Positions 33,905 to 42,993 are shown, numbered from the stretch's first letter. The stretch is 63,751 nt of DNA from Gemmatimonadota bacterium (GCA_028874335.1 JAPPJY010000040.1:1-63751); one strand, 5' to 3'. A program made the numbers and translations. Notes: generated from the letters alone by a model not told the origin.

Positions 33905-35014
33905 TTACTTCTCCTTTAGAATCCGGTAGAGATTGTGCAGGAAGGTCCGGTTGTCACCGTCAACGTAAATCATCTCGCCTCCCATTCGGCTGAACGACTT
34001 GCAGAACCTGAGATAGTACGCCGGGTTTTCTTTGGGTGGTTCGCCCATGGACCAATCCCAGGTCACCGGCGCCAGATCGTTCACCGCGATGAACGGGCGT
34101 ACGACGCGCCTGGGTTCCTGAATGCGCAGATTGTTGGCCAGCGAAAGGGCCTTTTCGAAGACTTGCGGCGCCATGACGGCCGAGCCAATTGAGAGAAACA
34201 CGCCTCCATCCAGATTGACCACGCTGCGCGTGAACACCCGAAAATCGATATCCGCGCCGCGGCCGATTGCCGCGCCGTTGGCGAGGTGGTGGTTGTGGAT
34301 GATGTCGTAGCCGATACCGGGATGAACGGTGAGTGGCACGCCGAGTCGGTAGGCCCCTGCCGTAAGTGACAAGTCCCCATATGGATGTTCGACGCGGAAG
34401 CGGCCGGAAGGAATGTCAAATCGCGAGAGGACCTGGAGCATTTCGGCGTACGCGGGCATGGCGGGCGAGTCCGTGGGGACTGCGGCCCAGTCGAGCAGGG
34501 CGGATGCCAGCTCGTTGCGGGAGGGAATTTCACAACCGTCGTCGGCAATGAACTTTCCAAGGGATTCGCCGTAGCCCCTGCCCTCCAGCGCACCGGCGAG
34601 AACGGCCAGATGGATGTACCTGCCGGTTTCCTCCCACGTTCCGAAACACCCCTTCGCGACGTTCGCCCTCACGTCTTCTTCGGATCGCCCATGATAGGCG
34701 TATTCCCAGTCGTGAATCGTGCCGGCGCCGTTGGTGGCCAGATGGGTGATCCAACCGCGTTCCATCAGACGGGTCACGACCGGCCCGAGGCCGTTCTTGA
34801 CCAGATGGGCGCCGTACGCCAGCATGACGGAAGCGCCCCGCCTCCTGGCGTCCCGGATTTCTTCGGCAACGCGCCGCAGCCGGTCCGCCAGCAGTCCGTC
34901 GTCGGGCGCGGGCGCGTCGGGATCGACCATGATCTCGTCGATCGAGAACTTGCTCCGTCTCTCCGACAGTGGCCTGAGGACGAGATCCCGATGGTCGATC
35001 TGTTGATACGGCAT
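33905..35014 (-). CDS. deoxyhypusine synthase-like protein of unknown function
   Basis: A 369-residue protein. The segment GASVMLAYGAHLVKNGLGPV, followed by VTRLMERGWITHLATNGAGT and IHDWEYAYHGRSEEDV, resembles the NAD-binding core of deoxyhypusine synthase-like proteins in bacteria (tentative recognition). No eIF5A homologue is visible in the window, so a protein-modifying role is doubtful. No signal peptide. It follows the NTF2-like gene by 12 bases and is therefore in an operon with it and with the SDR gene. The substrate is unknown. Confidence 0.55.
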   Translation of the reverse strand: MPYQQIDHRDLVLRPLSERRSKFSIDEIMVDPDAPAPDDGLLADRLRRVAEEIRDARRRGASVMLAYGAHLVKNGLGPVVTRLMERGWITHLATNGAGTIHDWEYAYHGRSEEDVRANVAKGCFGTWEETGRYIHLAVLAGALEGRGYGESLGKFIADDGCEIPSRNELASALLDWAAVPTDSPAMPAYAEMLQVLSRFDIPSGRFRVEHPYGDLSLTAGAYRLGVPLTVHPGIGYDIIHNHHLANGAAIGRGADIDFRVFTRSVVNLDGGVFLSIGSAVMAPQVFEKALSLANNLRIQEPRRVVRPFIAVNDLAPVTWDWSMGEPPKENPAYYLRFCKSFSRMGGEMIYVDGDNRTFLHNLYRILKEK

Positions 35015-35026
35015 GAGCCTGCTTGC

Positions 35027-35452
35027 CTATTTGTCCACCCAGACCCGCTTGAGTGGAACGTCGGGAGATTCAAGGACGCCGCCGTAAATCGTCACGGAGG
35101 TGATTTTTCCGTTCTGAATCCGGCACATATGCACTTCGGTGGCATCCAGCCGTTTGCCGTACATTGCTTCGGGCAGTCCGGGAAGGGGCTGGTTTACGAT
35201 ACCCCTGAAGCGAAACTCCACGGCGGCGATGACGTTGTCTGCGACGACATTGAGTATTTCCAGCCGCATGTCCCGCTCTTCCTCGTGACAGCCCTGCCAG
35301 AGCGCCACCAGGTTTTCCGCACCCCGGATGTTCAGTGCGCCGCCGGCCATGGTCGCGTCGTCGGCGTAGGTTTCGCGAAGTCGCTTCCAGTCACAGGCGA
35401 AGGCGGCTTCGAGGGACTCCCGGGCAATTCGAGCGTTGTTTTCGGCGGACAT
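35027..35452 (-). CDS. SnoaL/NTF2-like protein
   Basis: A 141-residue cone-shaped alpha+beta barrel protein. The pattern is typical: an N-terminal helix (NARIARESLEAAFACDWKRL), the strand-turn ETYADDATMAGGALNIRGAE, and C-terminal strands LDATEVHMCRIQNGKITSVT. Members are small-molecule cyclases, isomerases, or binding proteins. The ATG follows GAGGAG. It sits in a tight operon between the SDR and the deoxyhypusine synthase-like gene, so the three likely share a pathway. Confidence 0.78.
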   Translation of the reverse strand: MSAENNARIARESLEAAFACDWKRLRETYADDATMAGGALNIRGAENLVALWQGCHEEERDMRLEILNVVADNVIAAVEFRFRGIVNQPLPGLPEAMYGKRLDATEVHMCRIQNGKITSVTIYGGVLESPDVPLKRVWVDK

Positions 35453-35491
35453 TGACGTCTCCTCTCATAGTTTCCGATCGTAGCCCGCTCT

Positions 35492-36280
35492 CTATTCCAC
35501 GCCGGCGCCGATCCGGTATTGTTCGAGATTTCCCCTGTATTCCAGGCCCAGAACCTCGCGGGACCGCGCGACGTTGCATGTTTTTTCTGCACCCGGCGTT
35601 CCCACGACGTGGAAGACGTCGAAGTCGATGTCCCGGGACTCCAGGCCCAGCCGACAGGCTTCCGCAAGGTCGTGGCGGCACACCCAGCCCTGGCGGTAAG
35701 GGCGCGCTTCCGTACCCAGCTTTTCCCTGTATCGGCCGATACCCAGCCTGCTGTCAACGATGTAGTCCGGACGGAGTACGATGATACGCATCCCGAACGC
35801 GTCATGGAACTGCCGGCACATTTCTTCCTGAAGGCGTTTCGTGATGCCGTATAGACCTCCGTCGGGCCGCCTTACGTCGGCCGAGAAGAAGATGCCCCCG
35901 GGATGGGCGGTCTGGCAGGAACCGATGTGCACGATTCTCCGGATACCGTGCCGCCGGGCGGATTCCAGCACGTTCCAGAGTCCCTTGATGTTGATCAGAA
36001 AGGGTTTCTGATCGTCAACGCCATGGGCGCCGGGCTCGTCCGAGTGGTACACCGCCATGTGCAGAACCGCGTCCATGTCAGACACAGCGCCGTGAACGGC
36101 ATCGAAGTCCACGATATCTCCGTGTACGATTTCACCGCCCTTCCACTCGCCGTCAGTATCGTTCCATGACCGCCAGGCCTGCGGGCCGTAGTCGAAAGCC
36201 CGGATCCGATGGTTCCCGTCAAGAGCGGCCAGCGCCGCCCTTCCGAGCCAGCCCGCCGCGCCGAATACGACAATGTTCAT
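35492..36280 (-). CDS. NAD-dependent epimerase/dehydratase (extended SDR)
   Basis: A 262-residue Rossmann oxidoreductase. The glycine motif is GAAGWLGRAAL at residues 7-17. The catalytic YxxxK is in GGLYGITKRLQEE, with the SCQTAHPG segment supplying the active-site Ser/Thr. Its ATG overlaps the DUF4926-like gene stop (ATGA), so the two are translationally coupled. The substrate is probably a nucleotide sugar or a related polyol, but this is not readable. Confidence 0.85.
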   Translation of the reverse strand: MNIVVFGAAGWLGRAALAALDGNHRIRAFDYGPQAWRSWNDTDGEWKGGEIVHGDIVDFDAVHGAVSDMDAVLHMAVYHSDEPGAHGVDDQKPFLINIKGLWNVLESARRHGIRRIVHIGSCQTAHPGGIFFSADVRRPDGGLYGITKRLQEEMCRQFHDAFGMRIIVLRPDYIVDSRLGIGRYREKLGTEARPYRQGWVCRHDLAEACRLGLESRDIDFDVFHVVGTPGAEKTCNVARSREVLGLEYRGNLEQYRIGAGVE

Positions 36281-36684
36281 TGTACCTCCGAGTTATCAGG
36301 ATTCCTGTCCCGCGCGTTGTAGTTTTCAGAATCTTCCTGGACTGACAAAGACCCGGGCTCTCTTGTTCTATCCTTAGGCCGTGTCAGGGCCGGACTGCCA
36401 GCCGGTTCCCCAAGCGATCGATTAGTAAGGTCTTCTTCCGTGGCCAGGCGGGCCTGCGATGGCGAGATCGTGGCGACGCCTATCGTGTTGCCTTCCGGGC
36501 CCAGAAATTCAACCTCGAGGGCTTCACCGTTGCCCTGGACATAGACAATCGTGCCAATGTCGCCGACTTTCAGCCCTTCCCCCGGATTGCGTTTCTCAAT
36601 CAGCGGGCTGCTGGACGGGACATCCCAAATATGATTGAGCGGAACCTCCGTTGTAAGCGCTATAACGTCCAGTTCCTTGAACAT
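36277..36684 (-). CDS. DUF4926-like small protein
   Basis: About 135 residues from the ATG at 36684, which follows AAGGAG. The first 85 residues match the DUF4926 pattern (MFKELDVIALTTEVP, GLKVGDIGTIVYVQGNGEAL, EVEFLGPEGNTIGVATI): a small SH3-like barrel, here with an insertion of about 20 residues after the first strand. The remaining 50 residues are a polar, disordered-looking tail. DUF4926 genes often sit next to DUF6883 genes, and such a gene lies just upstream, separated by mobile element B1. Function unknown. Confidence 0.7.
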   Translation of the reverse strand: MFKELDVIALTTEVPLNHIWDVPSSSPLIEKRNPGEGLKVGDIGTIVYVQGNGEALEVEFLGPEGNTIGVATISPSQARLATEEDLTNRSLGEPAGSPALTRPKDRTREPGSLSVQEDSENYNARDRNPDNSEVQ

Positions 36685-36697
36685 ATCTGTCTCCTTG

Positions 36698-36857
36698 GAA
36701 GCTGTCTTAAAATTTCCAGCGGTCTTCGCGCGGCTGCAAAAGCGCCGGTCGGCGTTGGTCAAACCCACCCGTATAGACAGATATGGGCGGATTTTCCCGC
36801 CTTGACCGCCGCTTTTTCGCTCGCGCTCGGGAACTCACCGGGAATTTTAAGACAACT
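36698..36857 (+). mobile_element. MITE-like element family B, copy B1
   Basis: A 160-base element bounded by GTCTTAAAATTTCC on the left and GGGAATTTTAAGAC on the right, which are terminal inverted repeats. The two halves are imperfect inverted copies of each other over most of their length, so the whole element can fold as one hairpin. No transposase is encoded. It separates the DUF6883-like gene from the DUF4926-like gene. Confidence 0.8.
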
Positions 36858-36865
36858 CCTTACGA

Positions 36866-37198
36866 TCAAGCCGGATATGCCGTAATGAACCTCGGATGGT
36901 CGCTTTCTCTGTCGACATGCCAGACAGTCCGCACGTAAGGGTTGCGTCCATCGGGTGTCTCAAGCGATCCATCTACAATATACTTTATGCCGTAGATCCC
37001 TTGCTCCTTCTCGACAGCTTCATGACTTGCTCCGTGAACTCGTAACGCTTCCCAAAGGCTCCGCCACTGCTCTGGGCGAAAGCCGAAGCTGAAAAAGAAC
37101 CTGGCCTTTTCTCGACCATCCGGATGGCTTGTAGAAAGCAAATAGTCCGTAATCTTCGCCGGGTCAACGCGAGCCTGTTTTGCGTTGGGTAGCCTCAA
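36866..37198 (-). CDS. DUF6883-like protein
   Basis: A 110-residue protein that begins at TTG 37198 with AGAGGA seven bases upstream. The pattern MRLPNAKQARVDPAKITDYL, HPDGREKARFFFSFGF, and GIKYIVDGSLETPDGRNPYV followed by RTVWHV fits the DUF6883 family as I know it. Such genes are commonly paired with DUF4926, and the pair looks like a small module of the toxin/immunity or toxin-antitoxin kind, though the activity is not established. Element B1 ends nine bases after its stop codon. Confidence 0.7.
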   Translation of the reverse strand: MRLPNAKQARVDPAKITDYLLSTSHPDGREKARFFFSFGFRPEQWRSLWEALRVHGASHEAVEKEQGIYGIKYIVDGSLETPDGRNPYVRTVWHVDRESDHPRFITAYPA

Positions 37199-37263
37199 TC
37201 ACAATCCTCTGTCTGGAGCACATCGACCATGCGGCTGCGGTCCTTATCTCCTTGCCGGAATCG

Positions 37264-38670
37264 CTATGGCTTTTCGAGATCCAGGCGGTATTTTCGATAA
37301 AAATGACGAAACTGATCGTAGCTCAAGCAGAGCGACTCGGCGGCTTTGCGCTGGTTCCAGTTTGCGCGGCTCAACGCGCCTCGGAGCAAGCCGAGTTCAA
37401 ACGCCGTGACCTGAGCGTCAAACCCGTCTCCGGGCGCAGCGGCAGCCCCGCTGGAGATTTCCGGCGGCAGATCCCGGGGCTCGATGAACGCGCCCGCGGC
37501 CATGCAGGCGGCGCGTTCGACTGCGAATTTAAGCTCGCGCACGTTTCCAGGCCACGCGTAGCCCAACAGCATCTGCAGAGCGCTCTCCGAAAACGGACGC
37601 GCTTCCAGGCCCGGCACCTCCCTGACGATCTGTTCGACGAAAAACCCTGCGAGCGGCCTGATGTCTTCACGCCGCTCCCGTAGGGGGGGAATGCGGATAA
37701 TCTCGAAGCGCAGGCGGTCGTACAGATCCTGCCGGAAGCGGCCTTCGCCGATCTCGCGCTCGAGGTCGGCATTCGTGGCGGCAATGATTCGCACGTCCAC
37801 GCTGGTTGGCGCGGCGCCGCCCACCCGTTGAATCTCCTGATATTCAATGGCGCGCAGGACGTTCTGCTGGAATTCCGGCGTGGTGTTGCCGATTTCGTCC
37901 AGCAGCAAAGTGCCGCCGTCTGCCGCTTCAAACCGGCCTGGGCGGGCTTCCGTGGCACCTGTAAAGGCGCCCTTCTCGTGACCGAAGAGCTCGCTTTCGA
38001 GCAGGTTGGCGGAAAGGGCGGCGCAATTGACTTTGACGAACGGACGATCTCTTCGCACACCGCCGTAGTGGATTGCGGCGGCAACGAGTTCCTTTCCTGT
38101 GCCGGGTTCGCCGAGGACCAGAACCGGTCGGGGGATGGAAGCGATTCGCTCGGCCTGTTGCATAATCCGCAGCATCTGTGAGCTGGCGTTGACCGTTCTG
38201 TATTTCTTGCCGAATTCGTCCCGGTAGTATCGGTTCTCCCGGTCCAGATCCTTAACCCGGGCCTGGAGGCGTGCGTTCTCCTTGAGCACGGCAAGTACGC
38301 GGTCGAGTTTTTCAAGGCTGAGTTCAAGCCGGTCTTCAATATAGAAATCTTTCTCGATAAAGTCGGAAGCACCCATGCGCAGAGCGGCTACGGCGTTCTC
38401 CACGGTGCCCTTGCCCGTGAGGATAATGACCGGCAGATCGGGTGCGAGATCGCGAATCTGACGGAGAATCTCGAGGCCGTCCGGCTCGGCCGGTCCAAAG
38501 TCGATATCCAGAATGGCCATGTCAACGTCGGAAACGTGCTTTCGCAAATATGCGAAGGCGGCTCTTCCTGTCGGGAAAGCCTTCACCATCCGGCCATCCA
38601 CCTGAAGGCTCCGCGCGAGCATGCCCAGGATTTCGGACTGGTCGTCCGCGATTACGATTTGCGCGTTCAT
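37264..38670 (-). CDS. NtrC-type sigma-54-dependent response regulator
   Basis: A 468-residue regulator with three domains. The receiver spans residues 1-120, with D9/D10 and phospho-acceptor D55 in AILDIDFG. The AAA+ domain spans 160-395, with Walker A GEPGTGKE, the intact sigma-54-contacting GAFTGA loop, and Walker B TLLLDEIGN. A Fis-type helix-turn-helix closes the protein (NWNQRKAAESLCLSYDQFRH). It should activate sigma-54 promoters when phosphorylated by the kinase encoded three bases upstream. A strong sigma-54 promoter match precedes pspA 8 kb away on the same strand. Confidence 0.95.
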   Translation of the reverse strand: MNAQIVIADDQSEILGMLARSLQVDGRMVKAFPTGRAAFAYLRKHVSDVDMAILDIDFGPAEPDGLEILRQIRDLAPDLPVIILTGKGTVENAVAALRMGASDFIEKDFYIEDRLELSLEKLDRVLAVLKENARLQARVKDLDRENRYYRDEFGKKYRTVNASSQMLRIMQQAERIASIPRPVLVLGEPGTGKELVAAAIHYGGVRRDRPFVKVNCAALSANLLESELFGHEKGAFTGATEARPGRFEAADGGTLLLDEIGNTTPEFQQNVLRAIEYQEIQRVGGAAPTSVDVRIIAATNADLEREIGEGRFRQDLYDRLRFEIIRIPPLRERREDIRPLAGFFVEQIVREVPGLEARPFSESALQMLLGYAWPGNVRELKFAVERAACMAAGAFIEPRDLPPEISSGAAAAPGDGFDAQVTAFELGLLRGALSRANWNQRKAAESLCLSYDQFRHFYRKYRLDLEKP

Positions 38671-38673
38671 GAC

Positions 38674-40299
38674 TTACTCGATGAATTCCTCGGCCAGCGG
38701 CAGCCTGGACGCAGCTAACGGATCGCCGCTCCAGCCGATGCTTTCGGATTCGGAAACGAGCTCGAAGTCCACCGGAATGTCGATGCGAAACACGGCTCCG
38801 GCGCCCGGCCGGCTGATCATGCGCAGGTTTCCCCTGTGGGCGGATACGATCCGCGAGCAGATGCTGAGGCCGAATCCATTGCCCTTCTCTTTGGTTGAGA
38901 ACCCGGGATCGAAGATCCGGCCCTGGATTTCTTCGGATATGCCAGGCCCGTTGTCTTCCACTTCGATGAACACCGACGCCCGCTTATTGTCGTAGCCAGC
39001 CTGTACCGTGACCGCACCATCCTCGTCTACGGCGTCCAGTGCGTTGAGAATCAGGTTGGTGACGGCTTCACGCAACATTCCGGGGTCGACCTTCACCTGG
39101 GGAACCTGCGGTTCGAATGCGAAGCGGAGCAACGTACCGCCGGTCCGGCTCGAGACCGTCTTTCTGATGTTGCGCAACAGCAGTGGAATATCGACCAGTG
39201 TGGGATTCAACGGGTCCTGTTTCATGCTGCGCAGATAGGCAACCCATTGGTCGTAGATGTGCTCCTGGTCCCGGGCGATTTCTCTCAGATCATCGAGCAC
39301 CGTGTTGTCCTTCGGGTTCCTTCGAATCAGCCTGCGTGTACGGCTCCCGACCAGACCCATCAGGTTCTTTATCTGGTGGCCACGCGTGTACAGGCTCTCA
39401 CCCACCTGCACACGTCCCATGTCGATAAGCTCGAGGGACAATCTTGCCAGAACCGAGGCAGCCTTTGCGCCGAATTCTTCGATGATGGTCGTGTATTCCT
39501 GCTCCATCTGCGCTGAACTCTTGTGATCGAACAAGAGATGCGCCAGGTTCCTGTAGGGCAGCGCGTAATCCGGCTCGAGCTGGATGGCGATCTTGAATGC
39601 ACCCAGGGCCTGAAGGGTCTGACCCGATTGCATGAGCAGGATGCCAAGGTTGTTGTGACCCGGTGCGAACAGTGGATTCGCTTCCAGACCACGACGGTAA
39701 ACAGCGATCGCTTCATCAATGTTCTCCGGAAGGTCGTCCAGAAAGCTGGCAAGCAGGAAGCAGGTTCCGTCCACGTTTCCGTAGGGCACGCCGCGATCCA
39801 CCGCCTCCAGAATATAACGAAGCATTTCGACCGCCTGTTGCCGACCCCTGGATCCCGACTCCGCGCCCTCCGCCCGCAACAGCGCCAGTTGAAAATGCGC
39901 CTCAAGATGGTCGGACTTACCCGCAATGGCGGCCTCGAAGGCCTCAGATGCGCCATCGGCGCCCGTCTTGAGCAGGCACATACCGATTTTGAAATGCAGG
40001 TCCGAATTGTCATGGGTCAAGCCCAGCGCACGTTCGAAGCTTGCGAGCGCATGCTGCCAGTTGCCCCCGCTATATTGGACGACACCCAGGTTGTGGAGCG
40101 CGCGAAGGTTGCCGGCATCGTGACTCAACGCCGAAGCGTAAGCGGCCTCGGCTCTCGACAGTTCCCCGGTTTCCAATGCGGAATCGCCGTCGCGGCAGTG
40201 CCGCCGTGCGTCGGCATTCCCGGATTCCGGGAGGGTCCGAACGATATCGATACGGTCGGACGGCGCCGGCCCATTGTCTGATATGTCAGATTTGGTCAA
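38674..40299 (-). CDS. sensor histidine kinase with N-terminal TPR domain
   Basis: A 541-residue soluble kinase without membrane segments, so it senses something in the cytoplasm or through a partner. The start is probably TTG at 40299, seven bases after GTGGAG. Residues 35-270 are TPRs (LHNLGVVQYSGGNWQHALAS and similar). The phospho-acceptor is H308 in RGHQIKNLMG. The ATPase part has the N-box NLILNALDAVDEDGAVTV, G1 EDNGPGISEE and G2 GNGFGLSI. It precedes the NtrC-type regulator by three bases, forming a two-component system. Repeat A5 occupies its upstream region. Confidence 0.93.
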   Translation of the reverse strand: MTKSDISDNGPAPSDRIDIVRTLPESGNADARRHCRDGDSALETGELSRAEAAYASALSHDAGNLRALHNLGVVQYSGGNWQHALASFERALGLTHDNSDLHFKIGMCLLKTGADGASEAFEAAIAGKSDHLEAHFQLALLRAEGAESGSRGRQQAVEMLRYILEAVDRGVPYGNVDGTCFLLASFLDDLPENIDEAIAVYRRGLEANPLFAPGHNNLGILLMQSGQTLQALGAFKIAIQLEPDYALPYRNLAHLLFDHKSSAQMEQEYTTIIEEFGAKAASVLARLSLELIDMGRVQVGESLYTRGHQIKNLMGLVGSRTRRLIRRNPKDNTVLDDLREIARDQEHIYDQWVAYLRSMKQDPLNPTLVDIPLLLRNIRKTVSSRTGGTLLRFAFEPQVPQVKVDPGMLREAVTNLILNALDAVDEDGAVTVQAGYDNKRASVFIEVEDNGPGISEEIQGRIFDPGFSTKEKGNGFGLSICSRIVSAHRGNLRMISRPGAGAVFRIDIPVDFELVSESESIGWSGDPLAASRLPLAEEFIE

Positions 40300-40315
40300 C
40301 CGGTTACTCCACGAC

Positions 40316-40513
40316 TAACCATGATTCGTAAGTTTTCTCGGACGTTAAATCGAATATGTGCAAGTTAATAAAGGCGATTAGACTGCTGATTACCAGGATA
40401 CACCAGGACACTGTACGTGAACTGAAAAAATGTCCTTCCGGACGCCGTTTGCGCCCAGTTTCGGAGGGTTTTATCACGACGCCCGGATAACGTTTCTTTA
40501 AAATTGGGGCTGA
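40316..40513 (+). repeat. dispersed repeat family A, copy A5
   Basis: It begins TAACCATGATTCGTAAG, carries the core GGCGATTAGACTGCTGATTA and the block AGTTTCGGAGGGTTTTATC, and ends near the flotillin stop codon. It fills the gap between flotillin and the histidine kinase, both on the minus strand, and so may contain the kinase promoter or an attenuation site. Confidence 0.82.
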
Positions 40514-40519
40514 TCGGGT

Positions 40520-42034
40520 TCATTCGGAGGATTCTCCGGTTTTGTCTACATTACCGTCCGCCGGATTCATCCCGCCTGCCATCCTGCCCAGAAACTCCGG
40601 CAGTTCCAGACCCGCCAGCTTTGCCAGTTCGTGCATGGGAGGAATCGCGCCCATCAGACGCTGACCGAGGTTGGACATCCCTCCCTGCCCGTTGCCGCCG
40701 TCCCAGACCACGATCTTATCGAGCGGCAGATTCTGAATGGCTTCGGCCTGAATGCCTGCGACCTCTGTCAGCCGTTCGACGATGAGGAAGGCTGCGGCAG
40801 CCTGGTCTTTACCGCCGCAGGCGGCGACCAGTTCCTTATAGCCCTCAGCCTTGGCGTCCAGTATGGCCTGGGTACCCTCCGCTTCGGCCCGACGCTCGGC
40901 CAGGATTGCGGCGGCCTCGCCTTCAGCCACAAGCGCTTTCTGGGCTTTCTCGGCCTCGGCCTGCACAACCAGCTTTTTCTTTTGCGCCTCGGCTTCTACG
41001 ACGATTTCGGCTCTAAGGCGGGCTTCTTCGCGTAGCGCCCGGGCGTCCTCGGCCTCTCTTTCCGCCTTTTCCTGGGCGACCCGGATGGCGCCGTCGGCTG
41101 CCTTGGCGGCCTCCTGTCCCTTCTGACGCGCGACCTCCTCGGCCACGGTCTGCTGCGCCATGTATCCGGCCTTCTTGGAATCGGCCTCCGTCTCGGCGTG
41201 GACTGCTTCCGCATCCAGGGCAGAGACCATCTGGCGTTTGTTCCTGGTGGCCTCTGCCTCCCCTATCTGGGCCTCGGATTCCAGCGCGGCAACCCGCTGG
41301 CGCCTGTCCCTGGCAGCTTCCGCTTCGCCGATGTCCGCGGACGCATTCGCCGCGGCCACGTCCGTACGCTGGTCCCGTTCCCGCTCGGCCACACCCACCT
41401 TGCCCATTTTCTCCTGCTCGGCCACGTCGATTGCCGCCTGATTGATGGCTTCGGCGGCCGCCTTCTGACCGAGGGCTTTGATATAACCGCTTTCGTCTTC
41501 GATATCCTTGATATTCACATTGATTACGGCCAGCCCGATTTTCTCCATTTCGGTTGACACGGCTTCATTGACCTTGGACATAAACGCCTGACGGTCCCGG
41601 TTGATTTCTTCGATCTGCATGGTGGCGATCACCGCCCGCATCTGGCCTAGTATGATATCCTGCGCCTGACTCTGGATCTGTTCGCGTGAAAGGCCCAACA
41701 GTCGAATCGCCGCATTCTGCATCACGCCCGCCTGATTGGAAACCGCCGCGGTGACGGTTGTGGGAACGGATACACGGATGTTCTCCTGAGAAAGCGCGTT
41801 GTCCAGGTCTATGGGAACGACAAACGGTTCCAGGTCCAGATACTCATAGTCCTGCAGGAGCGGAAGCACGAAGGCCGCGCCCCCGTGGACGCATTTTGCG
41901 GCACCCTTTCCGGTTTTTCCGTAGACGACCAGTATCTTGTTGGACGGACACCGTTTGTACCGGGAAATAAACGTCACGAAGAGAAGAAACACCACCAGCA
42001 GCAATATGATTGTCAGAATCGTCTCGGTTGCCAT
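40520..42034 (-). CDS. flotillin-like SPFH protein
   Basis: A 504-residue inner-membrane protein with one N-terminal membrane segment (ETILTIILLLVVFLLFVTFI). An SPFH/band 7 domain covers residues 30-215. A long coiled coil rich in EA/AE repeats follows (residues 220-420), typical of flotillins such as FloT/YqiK. The C-terminal QNLPLDKIVVWDGGNGQGGM is also family-typical. Flotillins organise membrane microdomains and are classically encoded next to an NfeD-type protein, as here (94 bases upstream). The ATG follows GAGGAGGG. It belongs to the PspA-centred minus-strand cluster. Confidence 0.95.
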   Translation of the reverse strand: MATETILTIILLLVVFLLFVTFISRYKRCPSNKILVVYGKTGKGAAKCVHGGAAFVLPLLQDYEYLDLEPFVVPIDLDNALSQENIRVSVPTTVTAAVSNQAGVMQNAAIRLLGLSREQIQSQAQDIILGQMRAVIATMQIEEINRDRQAFMSKVNEAVSTEMEKIGLAVINVNIKDIEDESGYIKALGQKAAAEAINQAAIDVAEQEKMGKVGVAERERDQRTDVAAANASADIGEAEAARDRRQRVAALESEAQIGEAEATRNKRQMVSALDAEAVHAETEADSKKAGYMAQQTVAEEVARQKGQEAAKAADGAIRVAQEKAEREAEDARALREEARLRAEIVVEAEAQKKKLVVQAEAEKAQKALVAEGEAAAILAERRAEAEGTQAILDAKAEGYKELVAACGGKDQAAAAFLIVERLTEVAGIQAEAIQNLPLDKIVVWDGGNGQGGMSNLGQRLMGAIPPMHELAKLAGLELPEFLGRMAGGMNPADGNVDKTGESSE

Positions 42035-42128
42035 TGCAATCCCTCCTCGACTGAATATAGCACCGTTGAATAAGATCTTTCCCGGGGAAAATCCGCGCTG
42101 GCTGCAAATCTCATGTTGATCCAGCTTC

Positions 42129-42725
42129 TCATGGTTTCAGGGGCTCGACCTCAAGCGTGGTTGCACTCACAACCCGGAGAATGCGCACCGGCGTCCTGGC
42201 GGACACCGGCATGCCGTTCCTCCCTCGGGCAGTCACGTACGCGACCGACCCGCTCTCCATCACCCGGACCTGCCCCGTGCCGCCTTCCGGAATATCCAGA
42301 TACACTTCACCCGACGTGCCTACGCAGGTATCAAGGCTTGCGTTTCCGGTCTCGGTAAGCTGCCGGATACCGTGGAAGAAATAGGCCACGACCGCCATGC
42401 CCGCGCTGCCCCAAACAAGCGCGTAGACAAGGGCGGTTTGAACTTCCAGCCCTCTTTGGAGATACAGGGCGCCCGCCCAACCGAACAGCATGCCAAAGGC
42501 AATGAGGGACCGGATAGACAGCAGCTTGAATGAGGCAACCGTACCGTCGTTGAACTCCGGCCCGGTGTCGCCGAAGTTCGCATCTCCTGCGATCCCCGCG
42601 TCCGCCCCTCCTCCGAGACCGAGCAAGGCAGCCAGGAGTTGCCAGACGAAAAACGCACTGAAGAAAATCGCCATGACGTAGAAAATCTGATTGAGCACGG
42701 TCAGTTCCATCCACCAGGCATCCAT
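42129..42725 (-). CDS. NfeD-like membrane protein, flotillin partner
   Basis: A 198-residue protein with three to four membrane helices in the first 125 residues (LNQIFYVMAIFFSAFFVWQL). It ends in a beta-barrel OB-like domain (TSGEVYLDIPEGGTGQVRVM, then GRNGMPVSARTPVRILRVVS). This is the topology of YuaF/YqiJ-type NfeD proteins that accompany flotillins. The ATG follows GGGAG. Confidence 0.85.
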   Translation of the reverse strand: MDAWWMELTVLNQIFYVMAIFFSAFFVWQLLAALLGLGGGADAGIAGDANFGDTGPEFNDGTVASFKLLSIRSLIAFGMLFGWAGALYLQRGLEVQTALVYALVWGSAGMAVVAYFFHGIRQLTETGNASLDTCVGTSGEVYLDIPEGGTGQVRVMESGSVAYVTARGRNGMPVSARTPVRILRVVSATTLEVEPLKP

Positions 42726-42993
42726 ATCCGGCTCCCTTCTTCGGATCTCCTTAAGTTTGCAACGACGATCTCCCGCACGCGGAAAAACGGTCTGTGTCGG
42801 TAAAGCGCTTTGCGCCGCGAAATGTGATACAGAATCTTCTTTGCGTCAATACAAAATCGCTAAGGTTTTCGCCCACGGTGCCTGGCGCCGGGACGATGCT
42901 CGTCTACGGTTTTCGCCCCGAATGAGACGCCATTGCAGGCGCTGAGACCTCCAACCGAAACGGGAATTGTCCGGAACTATAAGGCACGCGAAC
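42726..42993. other. intergenic gap between ECF sigma gene and nfeD-like gene
   Basis: A gap of 268 bases. On the minus strand TTGACG near 42847 could be a -35 box, but the -10 region is poor. I find no GG-N10-GC sigma-54 motif in this gap. The flotillin/NfeD pair might be read from the ECF sigma factor or by read-through. Confidence 0.4.

Noticed and set aside
36698..36857. Short open frames within family B elements as genes
   Set aside because: Similar peptides appear at both ends of both copies because the element is palindromic; no ribosome sites.
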